53,645 nt of DNA, from positions 1-53,645 of the forward strand of contig CALVVS010000003.1 in NCBI GenBank assembly GCA_944363925.1, read 5' to 3'. Of this stretch, positions 18,692-27,820 are shown in pieces (the stretch's first letter is position 1; each line of letters begins with the position of its first letter). The translations under genes were made by a program, and so were the position numbers. This DNA comes from an uncultured Bacilli bacterium (GTDB lineage: Bacteria > Bacillota_I > Bacilli_A > RF39 > UBA660). A model generated the notes under the pieces. It searched no databases. It worked only from the letters and a program-made list of their open reading frames with translations, and was not told the DNA's origin.

Positions 18692-19636
18692 TTGAAAAAG
18701 GTTAGTATAATTGTTCCGGTATATAATGTTAAAGAATATTTGAGAACTTGTTTAGATAGTTTGGTGGGCCAGAGTTTAAAAGATATTGAAATTATTGTGG
18801 TTGATGATGGTTCTACTGATGGTAGTTCAGATATTGTAAGAGAATATGAAAAAAAATATCCTAATATTATTAGGGCTTTTTATAATGAAAATAGTGGTTT
18901 AAGCGGTGCACGTAATTTTGGACTTACAAAAGCAAGTGGAAAATATATTGGATTTGTTGATAGTGATGATTATGTTAAAAGAGATTTATTTTTAAAAGCT
19001 TATAACTATGCGGTAAAAGGTGACTATGATATTGTTGTTTTTGATTGGATTGTAAAAAGTGATAAAAATGAATTTATTTCTAAAGCCAATCTAAATTATT
19101 CGAATGATCCAGTTAAAAACTATATTATTGCAGCTCCGATGGCTTGGCTTAGATTAATAAAAAAGGATATTTTAGATAATTTTTCTTATAAAAAAGGGAT
19201 GATTTATGAAGATTTGGAAGTTGTTCCTTCATATGTTTTAAAAACAAAAAAGATTGGTTTTTTAGATTATGCTGGTTATTATTATATTACACGTACTACA
19301 AGCATTATGAATCAAAAGAAATTTAATAAAAAGTTTTTGGATATTTTTGTGGCATTGGAAAGTAATAAAAAAAGGCTTTTAGAATATTATCCAGATGAGG
19401 TCGAATATTTATATATAACACATTTACTTAGAAGTACTTCACTTAGATTGGTAACTTCTTCTGAAGGAATTGTTTATTTGGATAAAATTATTGGTATTAT
19501 GAAAAATGATTTTCCTAATTGGAGACAAAATGTTTATTTGAAAAAGTCTAGTTTTAAGTTACGGATGGTTTGTTTTTTGGCATACCATAGGCAAATATTC
19601 TTTTTAAAAATACTAAAAAAATTATTTAGAAAATAG
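18692..19636 (+). CDS. Family 2 glycosyltransferase with TTG start
   Basis: The 314-residue GT2 protein has [36 protein letters not shown] and FVDSDDY. The frame is open from GTG 18683, but that GTG lies inside the binding site GGGGTGA (18680-18686). TTG 18692, 5 nt further on, gives the normal N-terminus KKVSIIVP. The middle region has the YEDLEVVPS segment seen in its paralogue at 11378. It transfers a sugar from a nucleotide donor in the cytoplasm; specificity is unknown. The next gene (Stealth) follows after 7 nt. Confidence 0.88.
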   Translation: MKKVSIIVPVYNVKEYLRTCLDSLVGQSLKDIEIIVVDDGSTDGSSDIVREYEKKYPNIIRAFYNENSGLSGARNFGLTKASGKYIGFVDSDDYVKRDLFLKAYNYAVKGDYDIVVFDWIVKSDKNEFISKANLNYSNDPVKNYIIAAPMAWLRLIKKDILDNFSYKKGMIYEDLEVVPSYVLKTKKIGFLDYAGYYYITRTTSIMNQKKFNKKFLDIFVALESNKKRLLEYYPDEVEYLYITHLLRSTSLRLVTSSEGIVYLDKIIGIMKNDFPNWRQNVYLKKSSFKLRMVCFLAYHRQIFFLKILKKLFRK

Positions 19637-19643
19637 GTGGAAT

Positions 19644-20642
19644 ATGGAAAAAATAGATTTTGTTGTTTTATGGGTCGATGGTAGTGATAAGAAATGGTTG
19701 CTTGATAAAAATAAGTATTCTGATGAAAAAATTGATATTGTTAATGGGGCTAAAAGATACCGCGATTATGATATTTTAAAGTATTGGTTTCGTGGGGTAG
19801 AAAAATATGCTTCTTGGGTTAATAAAATTCATTTTGTTACTTATGGACATTTACCAAAGTGGCTTAATACTTCTAATCCAAAGTTAAATGTTGTAAAGCA
19901 TTCTGATTTTATTCCTCAGAAATATTTACCGACTTTTAATGCTAATACAATTGAACTTAATTTACACAGAATTAAAGATTTGAGTGAAAGGTTTGTTTAT
20001 TTTAATGATGATATGTTACTTTTAAATAAAGTTGATAGTGATTATTTTTTTAAAAATGGATTTCCTTGTGATAGCTGGCAAGAAGATATTTTAGTTTTAG
20101 ATAAGACTTCCGACCTTAATTTTTATCATATGATTGTTAATGATTTAAAAGTAATTAATTCACATTTTGATAAGCATAAAGCTATTAAGAAAAATTTCTT
20201 TAAATGGTTTAATTTTAAATATGGTAAGGGATTAATAAAAAATTTACTTTTGTTTAATTGGAAAAATATTGCGGGTTTTCATAATTATCATATGCCCAGT
20301 CCTTTTTTGAAATCTACTTTTAACGAGGTATGGTCAAAAGAGCCTGATGTTTTAGATGAAGCCTGCATTACTAAGTTTCGTTCTGAAAATGATGTTAATC
20401 AATATGTAATGAGTTTATGGCAAATATATTCTGGTAACTTTAGTGTAAAAGGGCATAAAGAATTTGGTAAAATATTTACTTTGAGTGATAGTAATGATGA
20501 ACTTTATAATTTTATTGAAAATAGGGGTTCTGAGATTGTTTGCATAAACGATGGTGATGTTTTTGATTTTGAAAAGGTCAAAAAGGAGTTAAAGCGGTCA
20601 TTGGATAAAATATTGCCTAATAAAAGTAGTTTTGAAAAGTAG
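19644..20642 (+). CDS. Stealth-family sugar-phosphate transferase
   Basis: The 332-residue protein shows the conserved regions of Stealth proteins. CR1 is IDFVVLWVDGSD at the N-terminus. CR2 is RYRDYDILKYWFRGVEKYA, then HFVTYGHLPKWLN, LPTFNANTIELNLHRI and RFVYFNDDMLL. CR3 includes GFHNYHMPSPF, and a short CINDGD lies near the C-terminus (CR4). Stealth enzymes are hexose-1-phosphate transferases that make phosphodiester-linked polymers, as in meningococcal capsules and teichoic-like glycans. They are related to GlcNAc-1-phosphotransferase of animals. Its presence predicts sugar phosphate in the polymer made by this locus. The binding site GGTGG is 5 nt before ATG 19644. Confidence 0.92.
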   Translation: MEKIDFVVLWVDGSDKKWLLDKNKYSDEKIDIVNGAKRYRDYDILKYWFRGVEKYASWVNKIHFVTYGHLPKWLNTSNPKLNVVKHSDFIPQKYLPTFNANTIELNLHRIKDLSERFVYFNDDMLLLNKVDSDYFFKNGFPCDSWQEDILVLDKTSDLNFYHMIVNDLKVINSHFDKHKAIKKNFFKWFNFKYGKGLIKNLLLFNWKNIAGFHNYHMPSPFLKSTFNEVWSKEPDVLDEACITKFRSENDVNQYVMSLWQIYSGNFSVKGHKEFGKIFTLSDSNDELYNFIENRGSEIVCINDGDVFDFEKVKKELKRSLDKILPNKSSFEK

Positions 20643-20651
20643 GTGATTTAT

Positions 20652-21806
20652 TTGAAAAAAGTTTTATTTTTACAACTTAAAGGTAATTCTATTGGTGGTG
20701 TTTGGTTTGTAAATAAGGCTTTAGGTGAAGAATTTTTAAAAAGAGGATATGAAGTACAAGTTTTAGGTATTAGGAATAATCATCCTGGCACAGAAATAAA
20801 AGATACTAAAATTCCTATATCTGTTATTAATTCTAATGATTTATGGGAGATTATTCATAGAAGAGATGTTTTAAATTCTATTGGTCGTGGTTTTTTTAAG
20901 ACGTTTAAACAATATTTTATTGATAAAAAAGGTCTTGAAAGTGATTTATCTAAAACTAAAGAATTTATTTTGAATTATGACCCTGATTTTATAATTTCTT
21001 CACATTATCATTTACTTTTAGGAATTCCTAATGAGTATTTAAAGAAAACGATATTTGTTCAGCACACTAGTTTTGATTATTTACTTGAGGATAAATTTGG
21101 TATTAAGGTTTTAAAAAAATATAAAAATAAGATATATAAGATGTGCTGGCTATGCGAGTCGACAATGAAACAAGCTATTAAGTATGGATTTACAAATAGT
21201 ACATTTATTTATAATCCTAATAGGTTTGAAACAAATAAAATTGCGAATGTTGTTAATAATAAGAAAATAATTGCAATTACACGTATACATCCTCAAAAAA
21301 GAGTTGATTTAATGGTTTCTATTGTAAATGATGTTTTTAAAAACGGAAAATTTCATGATTGGGTTTTTGAAATATGGGGATTTGGTGAATTTAATAAGCA
21401 ATCACTTAAAATTTTGAAAGAAAGTAGTCAAATTAAGTTTAAGGGGTCTACTGATAATCCAATGAAAAAATTGTTAGAGGCTTCTTTAACTCTTAATACA
21501 TCTAGTTATGAAGGTTTTCCTTTGAGTGTTATTGAAGGGTTTACTTGTGGACTTCCAGTAGTTTCTTTTGATTATGGTGAATCAGCTAAGGAGCAGATAA
21601 CTGATGGATATAATGGCTTTGTTGTTAAACAGAATGATATAGAAGAATTCAAACTTAAGCTTATAAAATTACTTAGTGATAAAGGCATGCTTCTTAGGAT
21701 GTCTAAAAATGCAAAAGAATGCTCTAAACAATATGAAATTTCTAAAGTGGTAGATAAATGGGAAGAATTATTTGAAAGATTGGAGAATGACAATGCCGAA
21801 AGTTAG
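20652..21806 (+). CDS. Family 4 glycosyltransferase with TTG start
   Basis: The 384-residue protein has an N-terminal GGVWFVNKALGEEF glycine-rich segment, and a C-terminal GT-B nucleotide-binding domain with IAITRIHPQKRVDLM and NTSSYEGFPLSVIEGFTCGLPVVSF, the E-x7-E motif of GT4. As at 18692, a GTG at 20643 is within the binding site TAGGTGA, and TTG 20652 is the better start. It should use an activated sugar in a retaining transfer onto the lipid-linked chain. It begins 9 nt after the Stealth gene and overlaps the next GT2 gene by 14 nt. Confidence 0.9.
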   Translation: MKKVLFLQLKGNSIGGVWFVNKALGEEFLKRGYEVQVLGIRNNHPGTEIKDTKIPISVINSNDLWEIIHRRDVLNSIGRGFFKTFKQYFIDKKGLESDLSKTKEFILNYDPDFIISSHYHLLLGIPNEYLKKTIFVQHTSFDYLLEDKFGIKVLKKYKNKIYKMCWLCESTMKQAIKYGFTNSTFIYNPNRFETNKIANVVNNKKIIAITRIHPQKRVDLMVSIVNDVFKNGKFHDWVFEIWGFGEFNKQSLKILKESSQIKFKGSTDNPMKKLLEASLTLNTSSYEGFPLSVIEGFTCGLPVVSFDYGESAKEQITDGYNGFVVKQNDIEEFKLKLIKLLSDKGMLLRMSKNAKECSKQYEISKVVDKWEELFERLENDNAES

Positions 21807-22767
21807 TGTGGTAGTTCCAGTTTATAATGTAGAAAAGTATTTAGACAAATGTTTAAATAGTTTGGTTTATCAAACATTAGATGATATTGAAATTATTGTT
21901 GTTAATGATAGTTCACCTGATAATAGTCAAGAGATTATTGACAAGTATGTTAAGGCTTATCCTAGTAAAGTAAAGGCTTATATTAAGAAAAATGGTGGAG
22001 TAGGGGACGCGAGAAATTTTGGTATAAAAAAAGCAACTGGAGATTATATTGGATTTGTCGATGGTGATGATTATGTTTCTTTAGATATGTATAAAGAAAT
22101 GTATAGTAAGGCTGTTAAAGATGATTTTGATATAGTTGTATGTGATATTAGATATGTTTTTAATGATGGTAAAAGCAATATTGTTTCTTCTTTATTTGAA
22201 CATGATTTAATAACAAAAGAAGAAATTAAAATGTCAATGGTTAATATGTATCCAGTCGTTTGGAATAAAATCTATAAAAGAAATATTTTAAATGATATTT
22301 GTTTTAAAAAAGGTGTTTGGTATGAGGATGTTGATTTTTTATATAAATTATTTCCTTTTATTAGCAATATAGGGGTAATAAAAAAGCCATTTGTAAATTA
22401 TGTTCAGCACTCTATAAGCATTACACATACGTTTGATGAGAGAGTTTACGATTATGTAAAAAACTTTAACGAACTTATAGATTTTTATAAAGAAAGAGGA
22501 TTATATAATGATTATTATTTCGAATTAGAGTTTGTTTATGTAAGATATTTATATATGACTTTTATTAGAACATGCTGTAATTTTGATAAGGAAGAGTTTA
22601 GGAAAGCTTGCTTATTAGCTAAAGAAAATGTTTTAAAGAATTTTCCTAATTATAAGAAAAACAAGTATATTAAAGGGTTGTCAGGTTTTTATTTAAAACA
22701 TTTTAATTTTTTCACACAAAAGTTAGTTTATTTATTTTATCATTATAAAGCTTTAAAAGGTAAATGA
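21793..22767 (+). CDS. Family 2 glycosyltransferase
   Basis: The 324-residue protein has PKVSVVVPVYNVEKYL, VVNDSSPDNSQE, GVGDARNFGI and GFVDGDDY. The frame is open further upstream, but ATG 21793 follows GGAG (21782-21785) by 7 nt and gives the usual N-terminus. In the nucleotide-binding loop it has NDSSPDN where most relatives have NDGSTD. In the metal motif it has DGDD instead of DSDD or DADD. Both changes are tolerated in the family. It ends the transcript that began near 17833, at the terminator 22760-22785. Confidence 0.87.
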   Translation: MPKVSVVVPVYNVEKYLDKCLNSLVYQTLDDIEIIVVNDSSPDNSQEIIDKYVKAYPSKVKAYIKKNGGVGDARNFGIKKATGDYIGFVDGDDYVSLDMYKEMYSKAVKDDFDIVVCDIRYVFNDGKSNIVSSLFEHDLITKEEIKMSMVNMYPVVWNKIYKRNILNDICFKKGVWYEDVDFLYKLFPFISNIGVIKKPFVNYVQHSISITHTFDERVYDYVKNFNELIDFYKERGLYNDYYFELEFVYVRYLYMTFIRTCCNFDKEEFRKACLLAKENVLKNFPNYKKNKYIKGLSGFYLKHFNFFTQKLVYLFYHYKALKGK

Positions 22768-22785
22768 GAAATTTACTTTTTCTTT
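22760..22785 (+). terminator. Terminator overlapping the GT2 stop codon
   Basis: GTAAAT (22760-22765) pairs with ATTTAC (22771-22776) around GAGAA, followed by TTTTTCTTT. The TGA stop is inside the hairpin. Confidence 0.6.
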
Positions 22786-22811
22786 ACTAAATGTTTGTAT
22801 TAGGTTATAAT
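22783..22811 (+). promoter_or_regulatory. Sigma-A promoter of the acyltransferase gene
   Basis: TTTACT (22783-22788), 17-nt spacer, TATAAT (22806-22811). It starts the third transcription unit of the locus, directly after a terminator. Confidence 0.7.
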
Positions 22812-22838
22812 TGTTAAAGAGTGGGAATAGGTGAGAAA

Positions 22839-23954
22839 ATGGGTAAAAAAAGAATTTTAAGTCTTGATATTATTAGATGTGCTGCAATATTTTTTGTGAT
22901 TTCTGTCCATTTTTTTCTAAATAGTGATTTTTATCAGACTAATTTGTCTACTGGTGGAATGTTTGTATTAAGCTGTTTTAGATGGTTATTCTTTACTTGT
23001 ATTGCGATATTTTTGTTATTAACTGGTTATTTAAATAATGCAACAAAATTTGATAAAGATTATTTTTATAAAATTTTTAGAGTTCTTATACCTTATATAA
23101 TTATTGGAATTATTAGTTTAATGTTTAAAAAGTTTTATTTTGGACAAGATATTACTGTTGTTAGGGGAATTATATATTTATTTAATTTTTCGGCAAATGA
23201 TTATGCTTGGTATGTTGAGATGTATATTGGTTTGTTTTTGCTAATTCCATTTTTGAATGTTTTATATAATAATTTAAAGTCTAAGAAAAGTAAAACGAAA
23301 TTAATAGTTGTACTTTCTATTATATTTTCTTTGACTGTAACTACTAGGTTTTTTTATCCAACTAATTATGTTATTAATGCTTTTTCTGATTATTGGATTA
23401 CAGGATACCCTTTACTTTATTTTTTCTTCGGGAAATATTTAAAAGAATATCCTTTGAAAATCAAAAATATTAAACTTATTTTAATATTAATAATTTTATT
23501 TTTGATACAAAGTGGTTTGATTTTTGTTTTTAATTATAATAAAACTTATCCAATGGAGTTATTTAGTGGATATGCTGGCGGATATTATAATTTGTTTACT
23601 GTTTTTGAAGCAATTATTATTTTTAGCTTATTATTTAGAATTAATTTAAATGGTAAAATAAAAACAAAATTTATTACTACTATTTCCTTAGTTTCTTTTG
23701 AAATGTATTTAGTTTCAGCTATAATAGATGGTATTTTCTATAACGAAATGAATTTACAATTTGGTAATGCTTTTAATTATTTGGTTAGCTATTTATTTTC
23801 AGTTCCTATTATATTTTTGTTATCTTTTGTCTTCGGTTTTATTATTCATAAAGTTTCTAATTTTATTTATATGAAATTTAAAACGATTTATGATAAAATA
23901 TATAAAAAGATTAGTAAATTTATTAAAGGAGTATGTTTATGTTTTCAAAATTAA
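22839..23954 (+). CDS. Acyltransferase-3 family membrane protein
   Basis: The 371-residue protein has about 10 membrane helices and opens with LSLDIIRCAAIFFVISVHFF, the acyltransferase-3 signature containing R and the key His. It then has LLLTGYLNN and YAWYVEMYIGLFLLIPFLNVL. Members O-acetylate surface glycans using acyl groups supplied from the cytoplasm. A GTG at 22821 is in frame, but ATG 22839 follows ATAGGTGAG at good distance. It overlaps the UbiA-type gene by 16 nt. With the SGNH protein at 17862 and the second family member at 26515, acyl decoration of the polymer is likely. Confidence 0.88.
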   Translation: MGKKRILSLDIIRCAAIFFVISVHFFLNSDFYQTNLSTGGMFVLSCFRWLFFTCIAIFLLLTGYLNNATKFDKDYFYKIFRVLIPYIIIGIISLMFKKFYFGQDITVVRGIIYLFNFSANDYAWYVEMYIGLFLLIPFLNVLYNNLKSKKSKTKLIVVLSIIFSLTVTTRFFYPTNYVINAFSDYWITGYPLLYFFFGKYLKEYPLKIKNIKLILILIILFLIQSGLIFVFNYNKTYPMELFSGYAGGYYNLFTVFEAIIIFSLLFRINLNGKIKTKFITTISLVSFEMYLVSAIIDGIFYNEMNLQFGNAFNYLVSYLFSVPIIFLLSFVFGFIIHKVSNFIYMKFKTIYDKIYKKISKFIKGVCLCFQN

Positions 23955-24817
23955 ATGATTATTTGAAATTAATTAGGGTTAAACATTATATTAAAAATAT
24001 ATTAATTTTTGTCCCTTTATTTTTCAGTGGATTATATAAAGATTTTAATAATATTGTTGTTGCAATATGTGGTTTTTTCCTTTTTTCAATTGTTGCTTCT
24101 ATTATTTATGTATTTAACGATATTTGTGATGCTCCAAAGGATAGAATGCATGAGGTTAAAAAAAACAGGCCGATTGCTTCTGGAAGGGTAGGAGTTAAAG
24201 AAGCGTATTTTTTGATTATATTTTTAGGTATTATATCATTTTTATTGGTTTATTGTTTGTATTTATTCAAAGCTAATTTATATTCTTTAATTTTACCAAT
24301 TATATATGTTGGAATAAATATTTTATATTCAAAGTGGTTAAAACATGTGGTTTTGGTCGATGTTATTATTTTAGTTTCAGGTTTCTTAATTAGATTATTT
24401 TTTGGTGCTTTACTTATAGATTGTGTTGTTTCTAATTATTTATATTTAACTGTTATGTCTTTAGCTTTTTATATGGGATTTGGTAAGAGGCGTAATGAAA
24501 TTATGAAAAGCGATAAAAATACACGTGATGTTTTAAAATATTATAATAAAGAGTTTTTAGATAAAATGATGTATGTATGTTTAACTTTAACGGTGGTATT
24601 TTATTCTATGTGGACAGTTGATCCGAATGTGATTTCTAATGTTCATCATAATTTGCTAATTTGGACAGTGCCTATTATTATGATTATTTTATTTCAATAT
24701 AGTTTGATTGTTGAAAAAGATAGTTTTGGCGATCCAGTAGATGTACTTGTTAGCAATAAACCATTGCTTTTATCTTGTTTGTTTTATGCGTTATTTATAA
24801 TTGTGATTTTTGTGTGA
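23939..24817 (+). CDS. UbiA-family prenyltransferase, decaprenyl-phosphate phosphoribosyltransferase-like
   Basis: The 292-residue protein has about 8-9 membrane helices and the first Asp-rich UbiA motif N-D-x-x-D-x-x-x-D (NDICDAPKDR), followed by KNRPIASG, and a second region DVIILVSGFLIRLFFGA. This combination matches the branch that moves phosphoribose from PRPP to decaprenyl phosphate (DPPR synthase) more than quinone or heme enzymes, and the locus contains no quinone genes. The product is the precursor of lipid-linked arabinose or ribose in other bacteria. No DprE1/DprE2 epimerase genes are present here. ATG 23939 is 7 nt after AGGAG; ATG 23933 is too close to it. The substrate call is inference. 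Confidence 0.8.
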   Translation: MFSKLNDYLKLIRVKHYIKNILIFVPLFFSGLYKDFNNIVVAICGFFLFSIVASIIYVFNDICDAPKDRMHEVKKNRPIASGRVGVKEAYFLIIFLGIISFLLVYCLYLFKANLYSLILPIIYVGINILYSKWLKHVVLVDVIILVSGFLIRLFFGALLIDCVVSNYLYLTVMSLAFYMGFGKRRNEIMKSDKNTRDVLKYYNKEFLDKMMYVCLTLTVVFYSMWTVDPNVISNVHHNLLIWTVPIIMIILFQYSLIVEKDSFGDPVDVLVSNKPLLLSCLFYALFIIVIFV

Positions 24818-24824
24818 GGTGTGT

Positions 24825-26435
24825 ATGAAAAAAGTTATTAATATTAATGATAAATGGCAGATATTTTTAAAAGTTTTATTGTTTATTTCTTTGCCAGCTT
24901 TAAGTTTATTTTTGTGCCGAAATACTGAAAAATGGATTATGATTATTTCTTTAGTGGCATCTATTATTTGTTCCTTTGTTTTAGTTAAATTTATATTTAA
25001 GGATATTTTTAAAAAGATTGATTTGTTTTACGCTGTAATATCTTTTTTACTTAGTGATTATATCATAAATGTATATTATATGTATCATCATAGTTTTACA
25101 TTTAAAGGTAATTTTTATGTTTTTTCTGAATGGAAAATATTTACTTTAAGTATTTTATCTATTTTTGCTTTGGGAATCATTATTTATTATTTATTAAAAA
25201 AATTAATACCTGTTTTGAAGAATTTTTATAAATCGTTAACTAAATTTGAAAAAATATTTTTGGTTGTAATTTTTTTTGCTTCGTTATTTGTTACAACAAT
25301 TATTTTTAATAAAACTTCTGTGTTTTATTATGGTAAAGATGTTTATTGGGATATTCTTTATACTTCTGATAGTTCAGCCACTTACATTAACGATGCGCTT
25401 TTTAATATTAATTCTATAATGAATGATTTTGCTAAACAGCCACTTTTTGGAATTTTTTCATTACCATTTGCTGTAATTGCTAGATTACTTAGTGAAGTAT
25501 TTTTTATGCTTCCAAATGGTTATGTAATTTTTTTAACAGTTGTTCAAATTACTGCAATGGCTGTTGCTTGGATTATGCTTGCGCGTTTATTAAAAATTAA
25601 AGAAAATAGTAAGTGGGAGTTATGTTTATTATTTTTGTGTTCATTTACTACAATATCCTTTGCTTTAATTTTAGAACAGTATATTTTGTCTTTTTTCTAT
25701 GTTGTTTTGATAATATATAGCTATTATAATATGAAACATAGTGTTAATTATTCTTTTATTGCTGGAGTAGGGTCGTTGGTTACTACTGGTATTTTAGTAC
25801 CGTTTGTTTCTAAGCCGTGCAAGATTAAAAGATGGTTATTAAATTTATTAAAATGTTTCATTGCTGGAGTATTTATTACTGTTATTTTTGGCCAGTTACC
25901 ATTTATTTTTGGATTTATTGAGGAATTAATGCGTAATCTTGACTCTTATACGGGTGTAGGATTATCTTTTAACAATAAGTTGATGCAATTTTTAAATTTT
26001 GTTAAAGGTATTTTTATAGCTATTCCGGGTTCTGCTATGCCAACGATTGCTGTTGGACCAGTACATTTATCATATTATTTAACTGAAGTTAGTGAATATA
26101 GTATTTTAGGAATTGTTATGTTAATTTTTTGTTTTATTAGCTTCTTTATTAATAGGAAAAATAAGCTTTGTATTATTTCTATGTTTTGGATTTTATTTTC
26201 TTTTGTTATATTATGTTTGGTAGGCTTTGGTACTAGCGAAAATGGTTTGAACTTATATTCTTTATATTTTTCTTGGGCTTATATAGTATTAATTTATATG
26301 TTGTTATATAAATTAATAAGAAATGACTTAGTTAGACGAGTTATTATAATTATACTAATTATAGTTTTGCTTATATTTAATATTCCGGAATTTATAAATA
26401 TTATTAAATTTGGACTTACATATTATCCTATTTGA
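24825..26435 (+). CDS. Polytopic membrane protein, GT-C-like, next to UbiA
   Basis: The 536-residue protein begins at ATG 24825, after GAGGTGTG, and has about 13 hydrophobic helices. A likely extracellular loop after helix 5 contains YYGKDVYWDILYTSDSSATYIND, with several acidic residues, and later QPLFGIFSLPF. This is the layout of GT-C glycosyltransferases, which use polyprenyl-phosphate sugars. I cannot name its family. It starts 7 nt after the UbiA-type gene and shares its transcript, so it is a good candidate user of the lipid donor made by that enzyme. It is the last plus-strand gene before the terminator at 26451. Confidence 0.65.
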   Translation: MKKVININDKWQIFLKVLLFISLPALSLFLCRNTEKWIMIISLVASIICSFVLVKFIFKDIFKKIDLFYAVISFLLSDYIINVYYMYHHSFTFKGNFYVFSEWKIFTLSILSIFALGIIIYYLLKKLIPVLKNFYKSLTKFEKIFLVVIFFASLFVTTIIFNKTSVFYYGKDVYWDILYTSDSSATYINDALFNINSIMNDFAKQPLFGIFSLPFAVIARLLSEVFFMLPNGYVIFLTVVQITAMAVAWIMLARLLKIKENSKWELCLLFLCSFTTISFALILEQYILSFFYVVLIIYSYYNMKHSVNYSFIAGVGSLVTTGILVPFVSKPCKIKRWLLNLLKCFIAGVFITVIFGQLPFIFGFIEELMRNLDSYTGVGLSFNNKLMQFLNFVKGIFIAIPGSAMPTIAVGPVHLSYYLTEVSEYSILGIVMLIFCFISFFINRKNKLCIISMFWILFSFVILCLVGFGTSENGLNLYSLYFSWAYIVLIYMLLYKLIRNDLVRRVIIIILIIVLLIFNIPEFINIIKFGLTYYPI

Positions 26436-26450
26436 TTGTTGAAATTGTTG

Positions 26451-26472
26451 ATGGCATTTATTGCCATTTTTT
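26451..26472 (+). terminator. Rho-independent terminator
   Basis: ATGGCA (26451-26456) pairs with TGCCAT (26462-26467), followed by a T run. It closes the acyltransferase-UbiA-GT-C transcript. Confidence 0.75.
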
Positions 26473-26480
26473 ATATTAAA

Positions 26481-26508
26481 AGAGTAAATTCATTTTAAAA
26501 TTTACTCT
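26481..26508 (-). terminator. Terminator of the minus-strand acyltransferase gene
   Basis: AGAGTAAATT (26481-26490) and AATTTACTCT (26499-26508) form a perfect 10-bp stem. On the minus strand it is followed by TTTTAATAT. It lies just after the stop of the gene at 26515. Confidence 0.65.
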
Positions 26509-26514
26509 AATGAT

Positions 26515-27627
26515 TTAATAATTATTTATAAAATTATTGAATTTATTTGATATTTTTTGATAAATTTTAGTATGTTTAGTAATGTTAAATATCAATTGTC
26601 TTAATGCTTCTATTATACCACATATCATAAATATAATAATAGATGCAATCAATACTTTAATGAGTATACTATTTGAAGTAATTGGTTCTACATCTGAAAA
26701 TCTAAGCCAGTGGTATAAGTATTGACGATTACATTGATGTTCATGAATTATATAGATTCCAAAAGTTAAAGAGCCAATATAGTTTATAACTTTACTTTTT
26801 ATATTTAATGTACTAAACCATAAGAAATAGAAGATAGATTGTAATATTACTAATATAAAATTATATTTTTCAAAATTGGCAGTAATTAAATGTCCTATAT
26901 ATTGAAAAAGACTATTTTCCATATTTGATAATGTTATTCCAAAATTATATGTCATAAAATTTAAAACCATAAATATAATAGTACTAATTAAAAATATTGT
27001 TTGAATTTTATTTTTTGAATAATTTTTAAAATGGATATTATTTGTTATTGGGTATTTTGAGAGGTAAGCACCTACGATATACATCATTATAAATTGTATT
27101 ACTGTTAATCCATCATTTGTTCCAACTATTTGATTACTTAGAAGTGGAGCTATGGAAAAACATATCAATAATGTTATTATTAATTTACGATGTATAGTTT
27201 GGCTCATGTTTTGAATTAATATATTTAAAAATGGGCTTAATAAGTATACAATTAAATAGCAAGCAATATACCAATGTGTGTGTATATAAAATGGATTTAT
27301 TAAATTAAAATAATCTACAATTGTAAAATTTTCCTTGTTTAGTATTATAAAAATAAGATGTATAATTATTTTATAAAAATAAAATATACTAAATGTTTGC
27401 AGAAACTTTTTAAGCTTAAATTTTTTGTTGTGCTGAAAATACCCTGTTAATAACATAAAGGAATTTACGTGAACTATGGTAATACATATTAGTAGTTGTA
27501 ATAAAAAATGAATGGTACCAGTGCTATTTTGCAAGGTATGTCCTTTGTATATGACATGGTATAAAATAATGAATAGCATTGAAACAATTCTCATAAGCTC
27601 AAAGTTTGATTGTTTGATTTTATGCAT
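26515..27627 (-). CDS. Acyltransferase-3 family membrane protein, inverted within the locus
   Basis: The 370-residue protein opens NFELMRIVSMLFIILYHVIYKG, with the conserved R and His of acyltransferase-3 proteins. It then has FMLLTGYF and HTHWYIACYLIVYLLSPFLN, and about 10 helices. The binding site GGAGG is close before the ATG. It is the only minus-strand gene between 6838 and 29512 and is flanked by terminators on its 3' side and a divergent promoter region on its 5' side, so it is a self-contained unit that may have been inserted. It would O-acylate a surface glycan. It is only moderately similar to the family member at 22839 by eye. Confidence 0.87.
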   Translation of the reverse strand: MHKIKQSNFELMRIVSMLFIILYHVIYKGHTLQNSTGTIHFLLQLLICITIVHVNSFMLLTGYFQHNKKFKLKKFLQTFSIFYFYKIIIHLIFIILNKENFTIVDYFNLINPFYIHTHWYIACYLIVYLLSPFLNILIQNMSQTIHRKLIITLLICFSIAPLLSNQIVGTNDGLTVIQFIMMYIVGAYLSKYPITNNIHFKNYSKNKIQTIFLISTIIFMVLNFMTYNFGITLSNMENSLFQYIGHLITANFEKYNFILVILQSIFYFLWFSTLNIKSKVINYIGSLTFGIYIIHEHQCNRQYLYHWLRFSDVEPITSNSILIKVLIASIIIFMICGIIEALRQLIFNITKHTKIYQKISNKFNNFINNY

Positions 27628-27777
27628 GTTTATTCCTCCGGTCTGTTTTATTTTGCTTTTCTATTACGATTATAATATAAAATTCTGCGTTTTGAAAGAG
27701 AAAATATAGATATTTTATAATATTGAGTAAATTCTATATTGATTTGTTTTAAAATTATGAATATTGTAGAAATTATT

Positions 27778-27806
27778 TTGAAAAAATGTTATTATTGTTA
27801 TATAGT
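27778..27806 (+). promoter_or_regulatory. Sigma-A promoter of the gene at 27821
   Basis: TTGAAA (27778-27783), 17-nt spacer, TATAGT (27801-27806). The leader is very short (about 8 nt), so initiation with GGGTGTGAG close to the transcript end is expected. Confidence 0.5.
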
Positions 27807-27820
27807 AGGGTGTGAGAGTT

